Origin: Endozoicomonas sp965261315
Lineage (GTDB): Bacteria; Pseudomonadota; Gammaproteobacteria; Pseudomonadales; Endozoicomonadaceae
NCBI GenBank assembly: GCA_965261315.1
Contig: CBDHDM010000041.1
Location: forward strand, 1 to 64,000
Direction of reading: 5' to 3'
DNA length: 64,000 nt
Notes under the pieces: model-generated
Told to the model about the DNA's origin: nothing
What the model saw: only the letters and a program-made list of their open reading frames with translations
Database searches by the model: none
Shown here: piece by piece, positions 48,264 to 57,572 of the stretch
Layout of the letters: every line of letters begins with the position of its first letter
Numbering within the stretch: position 1 is the first letter of the stretch
Program-made: the position numbers and the translations under genes

Positions 48264-48339
48264 ATAAATCCGGTGTTCAGGAAGACCATCGAATTCATTT
48301 ATAACAGGCTTTTAGCCACCCCAGGTCAATGGAAGACTT

Positions 48340-50091
48340 ATGCAACCAGCCGATAAAAACTCGTCTCTTTTTTCTGACCTTTTTTCTAACTCTTTTTCTA
48401 AAAACAGCTTACTGACCGATCAGTTAAAAATATTATTGCCAACTTACTCCCAGGTACTCCTCGCCACTTTATTGATTAACATCCTGACCCTGTCACTCCC
48501 CATTTTCACCCATTTTGTGTTTGATAAAGTGCTGCCGGGTTATGCCACTGACACCTTGGTCTCCGTCAGCCTTGGCATGGCTGCCGTGCTGACACTTGAC
48601 TTTGTATTGCGCTGGCTACGCAGTTATTTTGTTGACAATGCCTGTCGTATTATTGCCCGACAGACTGAGTTCAAACTGTTGTCGAAAATTCTTGAACTGG
48701 AAAAGAACCGGCTACCCACCCAACCCGCCCGGGTTGCCCAGGTGGTTCAGGACTTTGCCCGGATCAAAGAAAGCCTGTCCAGCGCCGTATTGTTATCCAT
48801 ACTGGATATTCCTTTCTTTGCGCTCTTCACCCTGGCCATTGGCTGGATCGGTGGCCCTCTGATGTGGATTCCCCTGGTCATGGCAGCCCTGCTTCTCCCT
48901 ATGTCGTGGCTCAGCTACCGGCTGGTCAAAGCAGGAACCGAACAGCAAAGACAAAGTGCACACCAGAAAAACACGCTGCTTCATGAAATAACCCAGGGGC
49001 TGGATACCATCAGGGCGCTGGGCGCTGACCGTCCGATACTGACCCACTGGCGAACACTGGTTGCCACCGCCAACAACCATGAGTTCCGCAATAAACAAGC
49101 CAGCGTTGTTCTTAACACGTTTATCACCAGCGCCAATCAGATCGTGGTTTTCGTGATGCTGATTATGGGTGTCTTCCTGATTCAGGATACCGTACTGATG
49201 CCGGGCAGCCTGTTTGCCTGCATTATTCTCGGCAGCCGGGCCATCGCCCCCCTGGCCAGCCTGTCCATGGTGCTGAATCGCATCAGCCAGAGTCAGCAAT
49301 CCCTGCAACAGATTAAAACCCTGCTGGCCGACGAGCCCACGGATCACCCGCAGCGCCTGAAAACATTTCAGGGATCCATATCGGTGGAAGATGTCAGCTT
49401 TCGTTATCCACAGGCCAGAAAGAATACCCTGCGCCATTTGAATTTTCATATTCAAGCCGGTGAACGGGTGGCATTAGTCGGTGCGTCCGGCGCGGGTAAA
49501 AGTACCTTGTTTGAACTGTTACAGGGCAACCTGCCACCTTCGGGCGGGCAGATTTTTGTCAACAACCAGCACCTTTCCACACTGCATCGCCGTGACTATC
49601 GCCGTTATCTTGGTGTCGCCCGACAAAACCCGTCGGTCTTTTCCGGAACCATTGGCAGCAACCTGACAATGGCAAAACCCTCCGCCACGGAAGAGGAAAT
49701 GGACCGGGTATGCAAGGTGACCGGACTGGCTGGTTTTATTCACCAGACTCCGGACGGCTACGATCATGAAATCAGCGAACAGGGCCGGAATCTTTCCAGC
49801 GGACAGCAACAGGCGTTATGTTTAGCCAGAACCCTGTTGCAGGGGGGCAAACTGTTACTGCTGGATGAACCCACCAGTGCCTTCGATAACCTGAATGAAT
49901 CCCGATTTTGTCAGCAGCTGCCGGATTTTCTGGATAAAGAACAGACCCTGGTTGTCATCACCCACCGCACCAGCCTGCTGCAACTGGTGGACAGAATCAT
50001 TGTGCTGGCCGGAGGGGAGATCGTTGCCGATGGTCCAACAGAACAGGTGCTGGCAAAAATGAATGCGGTACAACATTCGGTACAACAATAA
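48340..50091 (+). CDS. Type I secretion ABC transporter (permease-ATPase)
   Basis: A 583-residue fused permease and ATPase that would power export of the RTX protein through the HlyD-like and TolC-like partners. About six membrane helices lie between residues 35 and 300. The ATPase has Walker A GASGAGKST (381-389), a signature LSSGQ (485-489, Ser in place of the usual first Gly), Walker B LLLLDE (505-510) and the H-loop His (542). Only about 30 residues precede the first helix, so the C39 peptidase or C39-like N-terminal domain of many such exporters is absent. It is 76 bp downstream of the RTX gene. Confidence 0.93.
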   Translation: MQPADKNSSLFSDLFSNSFSKNSLLTDQLKILLPTYSQVLLATLLINILTLSLPIFTHFVFDKVLPGYATDTLVSVSLGMAAVLTLDFVLRWLRSYFVDNACRIIARQTEFKLLSKILELEKNRLPTQPARVAQVVQDFARIKESLSSAVLLSILDIPFFALFTLAIGWIGGPLMWIPLVMAALLLPMSWLSYRLVKAGTEQQRQSAHQKNTLLHEITQGLDTIRALGADRPILTHWRTLVATANNHEFRNKQASVVLNTFITSANQIVVFVMLIMGVFLIQDTVLMPGSLFACIILGSRAIAPLASLSMVLNRISQSQQSLQQIKTLLADEPTDHPQRLKTFQGSISVEDVSFRYPQARKNTLRHLNFHIQAGERVALVGASGAGKSTLFELLQGNLPPSGGQIFVNNQHLSTLHRRDYRRYLGVARQNPSVFSGTIGSNLTMAKPSATEEEMDRVCKVTGLAGFIHQTPDGYDHEISEQGRNLSSGQQQALCLARTLLQGGKLLLLDEPTSAFDNLNESRFCQQLPDFLDKEQTLVVITHRTSLLQLVDRIIVLAGGEIVADGPTEQVLAKMNAVQHSVQQ

Positions 50092-50281
50092 ACAGGAACC
50101 TTTTAAATCCCCCTCCCTGATTGTGGTCAGTAGTATGGCAGAGCTTTAGGGAGAGAGCTTCAGGGCAGCCAGTCATCCGCTACCATCTGGTCAAAAGTCC
50201 ATGGACACTGGTCCGGGAAATCGCCTTCCTTAACTTGTTGATGCCTTTGCAGGTAGGGGGTTCATTTCCCGCACTGATCTT

Positions 50282-51952
50282 TCAGAAACGTTTCCGCAAT
50301 AATCGACGATAGATCCTGTGTAATGCCTTGAATAGCCGGATCAGTAATGCCCGGTACTTTTCCCCTTCCATTGCCACCTGTTTTTCCATGGCCTGACGCT
50401 GTTCAGCCTGCTCCGCATGCAGGGTTTCAGAAAGCGTCTCCACCACCTTTTGATGCTTAACTCCCTCAACCCGGAGGAGTTTGAGCCATAACCGCTGATA
50501 TCTTTTCACCATAAACCGAATGCGCCGCAGCAGCGACACCTCCAGCGAACCGGCTGATTCCTGAATGGCTTCCCTGACGATCGGCACGGTGTTTTCCGGT
50601 ATCTTACCGACCCGGTGATTCAGACTGTCCAGCGTGTTATTCGCCTGTTCCAGACATTCTAGGGCCGCCTTCTGTCCAGCCACCAGCTGCTCACGCTGCC
50701 CGGCCGCCAGGGCATCACTTGATTCCTGAGAAATACGCTGTTCTTTTAATGTCTGATGCTGCCTTTCCAGTTCACCAACAACACTTGTTTTGAGTTCGGT
50801 GGTGAGGTTCGCCATCACACTGCCCTGTTCCGTCAATCTCTGACGCTGCTTTTCCAACTCACCTACCACGCTGGCAGTGAGATCAGCCATAGTTCCTCCC
50901 TGCTCTGTCATGCTCGCCAGCACTGCCGCCGTACCATTATCCAGTCTCTGGCCAATATCCTGCCGTTGAATCTCTTGATAAATATCCTGCAATACGTCTA
51001 CCTGACGAAGCTGACTGTTTTCAATACGCTCCAGCAGCACCCGCTGCCCCCTATTAATATCCCCCAGCACTTGCAAGCGGTCATGCATTTTTTCCAGAAC
51101 AGCCTGACCGTCACAAAAGGAATCATGACAGGGATAACCGGATGATGCCGAAGCCTTCATTTCATTATGAACGGCGCCATTGCCGGTTAGCATCGCGCAT
51201 TCAAACAACCACTTTGAATAGGTATGCCTGAATATCATTGACGCTTTATTCAGACACACCACCATGGCACCGAGCATAATGGAGCAGGACAGCCCCATCA
51301 GTGAAGTACTGAACGCAGTACCCATACCAGACAGGGGGGCTTCCAGCTGCTGGATCAGTACCACCAGCATCTGGGTAAGATCTTCTTCGCCGGAGAGGCC
51401 TGCGGCCAGATTACTGGTAAGCCCGTGTATGGACCCCACGGTCAAAGATAAGCCAATAAAAGTGCCCAGCAGGCCAAGGTGAATAAGCAGATTAACGAGA
51501 TACCCCATTCTGACTCGCCGTTCATCCAGCCGGTTTCTGGCGACATCAAACAGATTACGGGCGATAGAAGGCGGGATTTTACCAATGCTGCCACTGGCTT
51601 CTGCACTTTTTTGCAGACTAAAAAAAAGCTCATTGGTGGTGAACATTTTCTTTTTATATTGCTTGAATAAAGCCACATCCTGATGCTCAAACAAAATACT
51701 GTCCAGGTCGCGCAAAACCGTAAAGTCACATCTCAACCGATACAGATTTCTCAGGCAAAGCCACACCCCAAACAGAAAAACAGTAATAATAAGGCCATTG
51801 ATCACTACATTGTTCTGTATGATCGAAACAACCGTGTCCCTCACTGTCAGCAGTGTGATAATTGACACCAGCAACACCATCATCACCCTTAGCAGCTGAG
51901 TGTTGAACATGCTGGAATGCATCATTCGAACCGCTTGACTTGTCTCGTCCAT
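50282..51952 (-). CDS. MotA/TolQ/ExbB-like proton-channel protein with long coiled-coil tail
   Basis: The 556-residue protein has helices at about 20-38, 50-68, 151-172 and 208-234. The last two carry the MotA/TolQ/ExbB pattern, with LGLLGTFIGLSLTVGSI and LSGMGTAFSTSLMGLSCSI, which line a proton path. A cytoplasmic tail of about 300 residues is predicted coiled coil, with an internal repeat (GTMADLT-SVVGELEKQRQ / SVMANLTTELKTSVVGELERQ). It pairs naturally with the MotB/OmpA-like gene at 53450. In Salmonella SPI-4 the corresponding pair SiiB/SiiA acts on the SiiE adhesin. It runs convergent to the ABC gene and follows the tolC-like gene by 52 bp. Confidence 0.8.
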   Translation of the reverse strand: MDETSQAVRMMHSSMFNTQLLRVMMVLLVSIITLLTVRDTVVSIIQNNVVINGLIITVFLFGVWLCLRNLYRLRCDFTVLRDLDSILFEHQDVALFKQYKKKMFTTNELFFSLQKSAEASGSIGKIPPSIARNLFDVARNRLDERRVRMGYLVNLLIHLGLLGTFIGLSLTVGSIHGLTSNLAAGLSGEEDLTQMLVVLIQQLEAPLSGMGTAFSTSLMGLSCSIMLGAMVVCLNKASMIFRHTYSKWLFECAMLTGNGAVHNEMKASASSGYPCHDSFCDGQAVLEKMHDRLQVLGDINRGQRVLLERIENSQLRQVDVLQDIYQEIQRQDIGQRLDNGTAAVLASMTEQGGTMADLTASVVGELEKQRQRLTEQGSVMANLTTELKTSVVGELERQHQTLKEQRISQESSDALAAGQREQLVAGQKAALECLEQANNTLDSLNHRVGKIPENTVPIVREAIQESAGSLEVSLLRRIRFMVKRYQRLWLKLLRVEGVKHQKVVETLSETLHAEQAEQRQAMEKQVAMEGEKYRALLIRLFKALHRIYRRLLRKRF

Positions 51953-52004
51953 AAGACCTGAAGGCTCCGGTTAATCCCTGAATAACATTGATCGGTTTAA
52001 GTGG

Positions 52005-53261
52005 CTATAACTGCTGAATCTGCTGAGTCACGGCGTTCATATAAAACAACACACCCAACACACTGATGTAATAATCAAAATATAGAGTCACATCCTCTGT
52101 CTGAGCCTGATGGTAATCACTCTGGGCAACGGTAATTTCCAGCAGGCTCTTCTGCCCCAGGGCGAACTCTTTTCGGTATAACTCAACCACATCCCGGTTA
52201 ACCGACAGAGATTGAGCATTGGCGACCTGTTCTTCCTTGAGTCTTGCCATGGCACTGAACGCTTCCCTGACCTCCCTTTCCAGCGTTCTCAGATAATCGT
52301 CCAGCTGAAATTGCGAGCGCATAAACAACGACTTCTTTTCATTCACCTTGTTACGGGCAATAAAACCATCCCAGAGATGGTAGGAAACGACGAATCTCAC
52401 CTGCTGCTCCATGGAATGTTCCCCCCGGGTATCCAGAGACTGATCATTGGCCATACTGGCTTCCAGATTGATTTGCGGATAGAGCGCCCGTCGGCTTTCA
52501 TTCAGTGTTGCCCGGGCCGAGCGCAACTGATACTCCCTGGCCCGAACCCCGAAATAAACGGCTTTGGCCTGTTGCAGTATTTCCTCTTCACTGGCACTGA
52601 TGGTCAGACGTTCAAGTTCGGGCATTACCAGCGTGTCCGGCGCCTGCCCGACAATCAGGGTAAATGCCTCCAGGGCAAAATATTTGTCCGCCAGATAGGA
52701 CAGTCTCTCTTTGCGAATTTGTTGCAACAGGCCCGTGATCCGTTGCACATCGGAGAAAGAAGCAACCCCGGCATCTTCTCTCTTCTCCATAATGACCAGA
52801 AACGCTTCATAGGCGGCAATATTCTGGTCAATCAGGGATAACACCCGGTCCAGCTTCAACAGCTCCAGATAGGCTTTGGCTACCAGCAGAGCCAGGCGCT
52901 GCTTGCCCTCCAGCAGTTGCTGACGTTTCTCGTCAAGGGTGTGCTCACCAGATTCACTTTGATACGCCGTTTTCTGAAAATCATAAAGCATCTGTGTTAA
53001 CTGCACCCGCGAGCGGCTCAGATTGGTCCAGGCCGTCTCACGGGTGCGTGATGTCCCCTTTTCCATTTTCAGGCGGATCTGCGGGTGCCAAGCGCCACGT
53101 ACTTGCTGCAACCGCGCCTGAGAGGTATCAATATCGGTTTTCAGAATCCGGATAATAGGACTCGATTGCATCGCCCGTTCAACCGACTCCCCCAGGGTCA
53201 TCGGCCAACCCGCCTGACTCAGCGTTAACAAAAGGAAAAACAAGCAGTTTTTGACTGTCAT
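52005..53261 (-). CDS. TolC-family outer-membrane channel protein
   Basis: A 418-residue protein with a signal peptide (MTVKNCLFFLLLTLSQAGWPM) and the paired helical-hairpin repeats of the TolC family: SRSRVQLTQMLYDFQKTA in the first half and VRFVVSYHLWDGFIARNKV at the matching place in the second. It would form the trimeric outer-membrane duct for the type I system. It heads a - strand pair with the MotA-like gene and is divergent from the MotB-like/HlyD pair. Confidence 0.9.
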   Translation of the reverse strand: MTVKNCLFFLLLTLSQAGWPMTLGESVERAMQSSPIIRILKTDIDTSQARLQQVRGAWHPQIRLKMEKGTSRTRETAWTNLSRSRVQLTQMLYDFQKTAYQSESGEHTLDEKRQQLLEGKQRLALLVAKAYLELLKLDRVLSLIDQNIAAYEAFLVIMEKREDAGVASFSDVQRITGLLQQIRKERLSYLADKYFALEAFTLIVGQAPDTLVMPELERLTISASEEEILQQAKAVYFGVRAREYQLRSARATLNESRRALYPQINLEASMANDQSLDTRGEHSMEQQVRFVVSYHLWDGFIARNKVNEKKSLFMRSQFQLDDYLRTLEREVREAFSAMARLKEEQVANAQSLSVNRDVVELYRKEFALGQKSLLEITVAQSDYHQAQTEDVTLYFDYYISVLGVLFYMNAVTQQIQQL

Positions 53262-53449
53262 GGCACCAGAACGTCGTCAACATTTTTATGGCTATCCACT
53301 ATCTATCGGCACCGGTTAATGATGGTTAATAACCGTCAATAGTAAAAAAGCACCCGCCCGGGTCGATACCTGAAACATTGGATTACATGGATTTCGGCGC
53401 CGATTTTTATCTGCCGTTTTTTAAACCATTGCAGGAAGGACAACACCTT

Positions 53450-54022
53450 ATGCATCAGGACGACCAGGAAAATCCCTGGCCCGGATTTGTGGATATGATG
53501 TCCTCCACCCTGCTGGTGTTTGTTTTTCTGGTGATTATCCAGCTACTGGTTATTGCTGGCGTGAGCATGAAAATTGGCAAAAACATCTCGGAAAAACGGT
53601 TTGAAAAAATCCTTGAAAAACGCATTTCTGAAGTTACTGCGTCCACAGTCGAGAAAGCCTCTTCACCGCCGCCAAAACCATTGCCGGTTCCGGTTTCCAG
53701 CGAAACCTTATTAACCATTATTTACCCCAATCTGGACACCCTGCCCAGTGCAGAGGAGAACCAGCGAATTGATGACTGGGTCGCGCTGCATAAACAACAG
53801 CTGCATGCGCAAAAAATCCATATCAGCGGATTTATCGGGCTTAAGGATCTATCAATGTCCACCTCATCCTTCGTCTCCTTTAACCGGGTTATGGATATTC
53901 GTTCCCGGCTGATCAAACAGGGCGTACCCATTGACAACATCACTGTCCGCATCTACGACCAGGTTCCCGAAAACACCCCGCCGGAAAGCCGCAATGTCGT
54001 TATCGTCGAGATTCAGCCATGA
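53450..54022 (+). CDS. MotB/SiiA-like inner-membrane protein with OmpA-like domain
   Basis: From ATG 53450 (190 residues) the sequence begins PWPGFVDMMSSTLLVFVFL near residues 9-27: a membrane helix with an Asp (D15) just at its start, the place of the proton-carrying Asp of MotB, TolR and SiiA. A Pro/Lys linker leads to a periplasmic domain with the OmpA-like ordering of FNRVMDIRSRLIKQGVPIDNI, though shorter than the full domain. The frame can extend to 53378, but the longer N-terminus lacks a ribosome site; an AAGGA sits about 12 bases before 53450. It overlaps the HlyD-like start by 4 bases. Confidence 0.75.
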   Translation: MHQDDQENPWPGFVDMMSSTLLVFVFLVIIQLLVIAGVSMKIGKNISEKRFEKILEKRISEVTASTVEKASSPPPKPLPVPVSSETLLTIIYPNLDTLPSAEENQRIDDWVALHKQQLHAQKIHISGFIGLKDLSMSTSSFVSFNRVMDIRSRLIKQGVPIDNITVRIYDQVPENTPPESRNVVIVEIQP

Positions 54023-55266
54023 GCCTCCCTCGATACTTATCTACAACACTGTTTTCCCGTTATGCCATCAGCATTCTGGCCTTTTTAACCATCGCCCTGT
54101 TTCTTTTGTGGTCCGCGACGACCTCAATTGATGTCTTTGTCAACGCCAGTGGCCGGGTAACCGCCAACAGTGACCATAAGATTATTGAACATCTGGAAGG
54201 AGGGATTTTAAGTGAACTGCATATCAGTGAAGGCCAAAAGGTTACAAAGGGTATGTTACTGTTCGTGATCGAAAGCCCGACATTAATTGAATCCACCGAA
54301 ATACTGAAAAATGAGTGGCTGGAAAAAAGCGCCAGACTAAAACGGCTATTTTCTGAAATGCAAACCATTCCAGAAAAACCACAGGGCGCACTGGAAGATC
54401 TCTACCTGCAAAATGAACAGCGCCTGTTTAAGCGCCGCCAAGAAACGCTGACTTACCAGAAATCCATCCTCGACCAGAAGATCCAGCAAAAACAATCACG
54501 GCACCGCGAATCCCGGCAAACCGTGCTGGACCTGAAACAGGAGTTGTCTGTGGCACAGGAGCAGAAAGCGCTGCTGGAAACCCTGATCAATGATCGCGCT
54601 GGTTCCAGGGTCATGCTGCTGGAAAAGCGTATGGAAGTTCTGAAAATTCAAACCCGAATAAATCAAACCACAGGAAAACAGTCGATCATAGAGGCTGAGT
54701 TACAGGCGCTGACGCTTGAAAAAAAACAGTTGGAGGCAGACTTTAAAGAAAAAGTACAAAGCGAATACAATCAGGAGACTGCCGAAATCGCACAGCTGGA
54801 ATCCCGGATAAAGGCATTAAAACAGCGTAAAACCAGAAGTGAAATACGCTCCCCGGTTAACGGCACGCTTTATCGTCTGGTGACGTCAACCCCCGGCGAG
54901 GTAGTTTCTCCAGGCTCCATCATGGCGGAAATAGTTCCCGATAATGAACCCCTGCAGATTGAGGCGGAACTCCCCCCCCATGATCGCGCCCGTATCTGGA
55001 TTGGTCAGCCGGTCAATATTCGGGTATCGGCCTATGATTACAGCATCCACGGAACATTGGCCGGTACTATCCGGAAGATCAGCGCGGACACATACCAGCA
55101 TGAAAATACCCGGGAAAATTTTTACAAAGTGACCATTAGTTCTGACGGCAATGGTTTTGGCCCTGACAAACCATTAATGCAGGGAATGACGGTGGATATC
55201 AATATCATCTCTGGACAACAAACGGTGATGGCCTATTTGCTGCCTGCTGCTTATAGTAACAACTGA
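54019..55266 (+). CDS. HlyD-family membrane fusion protein
   Basis: The 415-residue adaptor has a short cytoplasmic start, one membrane helix (about 14-34), a lipoyl half ending EGGILSELHISEGQKVTKG, a long coiled coil (about 90-270), the second lipoyl half with RSPVNGTLYRLVTSTPGEVVSPGS, and a beta-barrel domain ending in QGMTVDINIISGQ. It would join the ABC exporter to the TolC-like channel. It overlaps the MotB-like gene by ATGA, showing translational coupling of these two parts of the system. Confidence 0.92.
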   Translation: MSLPRYLSTTLFSRYAISILAFLTIALFLLWSATTSIDVFVNASGRVTANSDHKIIEHLEGGILSELHISEGQKVTKGMLLFVIESPTLIESTEILKNEWLEKSARLKRLFSEMQTIPEKPQGALEDLYLQNEQRLFKRRQETLTYQKSILDQKIQQKQSRHRESRQTVLDLKQELSVAQEQKALLETLINDRAGSRVMLLEKRMEVLKIQTRINQTTGKQSIIEAELQALTLEKKQLEADFKEKVQSEYNQETAEIAQLESRIKALKQRKTRSEIRSPVNGTLYRLVTSTPGEVVSPGSIMAEIVPDNEPLQIEAELPPHDRARIWIGQPVNIRVSAYDYSIHGTLAGTIRKISADTYQHENTRENFYKVTISSDGNGFGPDKPLMQGMTVDINIISGQQTVMAYLLPAAYSNN

Positions 55267-55695
55267 GAAAGTTTCGATATCAGGACTGATTTCAGTCAAA
55301 AAAATCAGATAACCCCCTATCAACAAACACCATCTATTGAGGCCGTACGCCTTTTTCGATAGCATTCCCACCATTTAGTGCTCAGAACAACAACCTGCCC
55401 GCCTGACCTCAATTGAGAAATCTGCACGGTTGTCTTGTTTTAGCCCAAATCATCATCCCAACAGTCAATGATTGAACTCTTATCAGGAGCCACAGGCAAG
55501 ATGCATAACCGTTGTAACACCCTTACTTGAGCTTCTGGCTGTTAACTTGCTCTTGTTCCCTTAGAGAGCCTCAGACAGACATAAAGTATCAGATAATAGG
55601 GGCACATGAGCTTACATACTCCTCTCAGCCCGGACTATTTAAAGGGCCTGAGAGGAACAGTCGCTATATACCCGGGTTTAACCAAGGACTCATGC
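55267..55695. other. Intergenic region hlyD-like to argS
   Basis: About 430 bp without a convincing gene. It marks the right edge of the secretion island and must contain the argS promoter; I could not pick one out with confidence. No direct repeats or tRNA that would mark an insertion site were seen. Confidence 0.4.
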
Positions 55696-57438
55696 ATGAA
55701 TATTCTCAAGCTGCTTGAAGACAGAGTCGTCAAAGCGCTTATCGCTGCGGGTGCTCCCGAAGACACCCCAGCCATGGTTCGTCCCAGCGCACGGGCGAAT
55801 TTTGGTGATTATCAGTGCAACGCCGTCATGGCCGCTGCCAAAAAAATGGGCATGAATCCACGGGAACTGGCTCAAAAAGTGATTGATAATCTTGATCTTG
55901 ATGGCATTGCCAACAAGGTTGAAGTCGCCGGCCCTGGTTTTATTAACATCCATCTTGCTCCCCAATGGCTGGCCAGCAGCCTCCAATCAGCAATCAAAGA
56001 TGCTCGTGCAGGTGTTGCTGAAACGAACAACAAACAGACGGTTGTCGTTGATTACTCAGCACCGAACGTTGCCAAGGAGATGCATGTTGGTCACCTGCGC
56101 TCAACCATTATTGGCGACTCAACCGCAAGAACCCTTGAGTTTCTTGGACATAAGGTAATCCGTCAGAATCACCTGGGCGACTGGGGCACCCAGTTCGGCA
56201 TGCTGATTGCCCACCTGGAAGAACTGGAAAAAGAAAGCCAGGAAGCCATGAGCATGGAGCTCTCCGATCTGGAAACCTTCTATCGGGAAGCCAAAAAACA
56301 TTTTGATGACAACCCCGACTTTGCAACCAGAGCCAGAAGCTATGTGGTCCGTCTTCAGGCGGGCGATGAGTACTGCCTGAAGCTTTGGAAAAAACTGGTC
56401 GACATCACACTGTCACACAATCAGGACACCTATGACCGCCTGAATGTTTCACTGACAGCCGCTGATGTTATGGGCGAAAGCGCTTACAATGACAGCCTTC
56501 CTGTCATCATTAAGCTGCTTGATGAGAAAGGACTGCTAAGTGAAGACAACGGTGCAAACGTTGTCTTTCTGGATGAGTTCAAAAACAAAGATGGCGACCC
56601 AATGGGCGTCATCGTTGAAAAGTCCGGCGGTGGCTTCCTCTACACTACGACCGATCTGGCAGCCATTCGTCACCGCTGCCACACCCTGAATGCGGATCGT
56701 ATTCTCTATTATGTGGATGCACGTCAGGGACAGCACTTCGAGCAGGTATTTACTATTGCCCGCAAGGCTGGGTTTGCTTCTGACCATGTATCTCTGGAAC
56801 ACCACGCCTTTGGCATGATGCTCGGCAAAGATGGTAAACCATTCAAAACCCGCGCTGGTACCACCATTAAACTGGCAGACCTTCTGGATGAAGCCGAAGA
56901 GAGGGCTGCAGCCGTGATTGCCAGCAAGTCCGGCGACCTGTCAGAAGAACAGAAGGTTAATGTAATCCGCTCGGTTGCCATCGGCTCAGTAAAGTATGCT
57001 GACCTGTCCAAAAACAGAACCAGTGACTATGTCTTTGACTGGGACAATATGCTGGCGTTTGAGGGTAATACCGCCCCCTATCTGCTCTATGCATACACCC
57101 GGATTATGAGCATCTTCCGCAAGGCAGGTATCAGTGAGTCCGATCTCACAGGCAACATACTGATCGAAAACGAGGCCGAGCGAGAGCTGGCTCTTCAGCT
57201 CTGCCGCTTCAGCGAAACCATTGAGTCCGTTGCCAGAGAAGGCCTGCCACACCAGCTATGCGCTTATCTCTATGAAATCTCCGGCGCCTTTATGACGTTC
57301 TATGAAGCCTGCCCGGTTAACAAGGAAGGAGTTTCTGAAGAGCTGCGCAACAGTCGCCTGCAGATCTGTGCCCTGACCGCCAGAACACTGAAGCTGGGCC
57401 TTGGCCTGCTGGGTATTGAAACTGTCGAGCAGATGTAA
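55696..57438 (+). CDS. argS: Arginine-tRNA ligase
   Basis: ArgS charges tRNA-Arg. The chosen start ATG 55696 (MNILKLLEDRV) follows AAGGA by 7 bases; a frame from 55606 adds unrelated residues. The 580-residue product has the N-terminal Add-1 domain, the class I HIGH motif as HVGH in APNVAKEMHVGHLRST, the KMSK-equivalent region MLGKDGKPFKTRAG, and the anticodon-binding C-terminus ending LGIETVEQM. Complete. Confidence 0.97.
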   Translation: MNILKLLEDRVVKALIAAGAPEDTPAMVRPSARANFGDYQCNAVMAAAKKMGMNPRELAQKVIDNLDLDGIANKVEVAGPGFINIHLAPQWLASSLQSAIKDARAGVAETNNKQTVVVDYSAPNVAKEMHVGHLRSTIIGDSTARTLEFLGHKVIRQNHLGDWGTQFGMLIAHLEELEKESQEAMSMELSDLETFYREAKKHFDDNPDFATRARSYVVRLQAGDEYCLKLWKKLVDITLSHNQDTYDRLNVSLTAADVMGESAYNDSLPVIIKLLDEKGLLSEDNGANVVFLDEFKNKDGDPMGVIVEKSGGGFLYTTTDLAAIRHRCHTLNADRILYYVDARQGQHFEQVFTIARKAGFASDHVSLEHHAFGMMLGKDGKPFKTRAGTTIKLADLLDEAEERAAAVIASKSGDLSEEQKVNVIRSVAIGSVKYADLSKNRTSDYVFDWDNMLAFEGNTAPYLLYAYTRIMSIFRKAGISESDLTGNILIENEAERELALQLCRFSETIESVAREGLPHQLCAYLYEISGAFMTFYEACPVNKEGVSEELRNSRLQICALTARTLKLGLGLLGIETVEQM

Positions 57439-57448
57439 TGCAAAACAA

Positions 57449-57480
57449 AAAGGCTGGTGTAAAAACCAGCCTTTGATTTA
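57449..57480 (+). terminator. Terminator after argS
   Basis: AAAGGCTGGT (57449-57458) and ACCAGCCTTT (57465-57474) form a stem followed by TTTGATTT. A-rich bases before it let it work on the - strand too, though dtd ends 99 bases beyond. Confidence 0.8.
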
Positions 57481-57507
57481 ACCACGAAACCCCCAAGACA
57501 CGAAGCA
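57477..57507. repeat. Dispersed repeat arm
   Basis: TTTAACCACGAAACCCC followed by AAGACACGAAG resembles the left arms of the repeats at 1271 and 2675. A matching opposite arm was not found. Confidence 0.35.
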
Positions 57508-57572
57508 AGCAAGTTTACTTAAAACTTCCTGCCTCAGTATCTATTATTTGCTGCAGCTATTGCAGTCCAGAA

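Noticed and set aside
50092..50281. A gene or RNA in the gap between the ABC exporter and the MotA-like gene
   Set aside because: Short open frames lack ribosome sites and no stable hairpin stands out.
50282..54022. Zorya phage-defence system (ZorA/ZorB)
   Set aside because: The MotA/MotB-like pair resembles ZorA/ZorB in shape, but no ZorC, ZorD or ZorE is present and the genes lie inside a type I secretion cluster.
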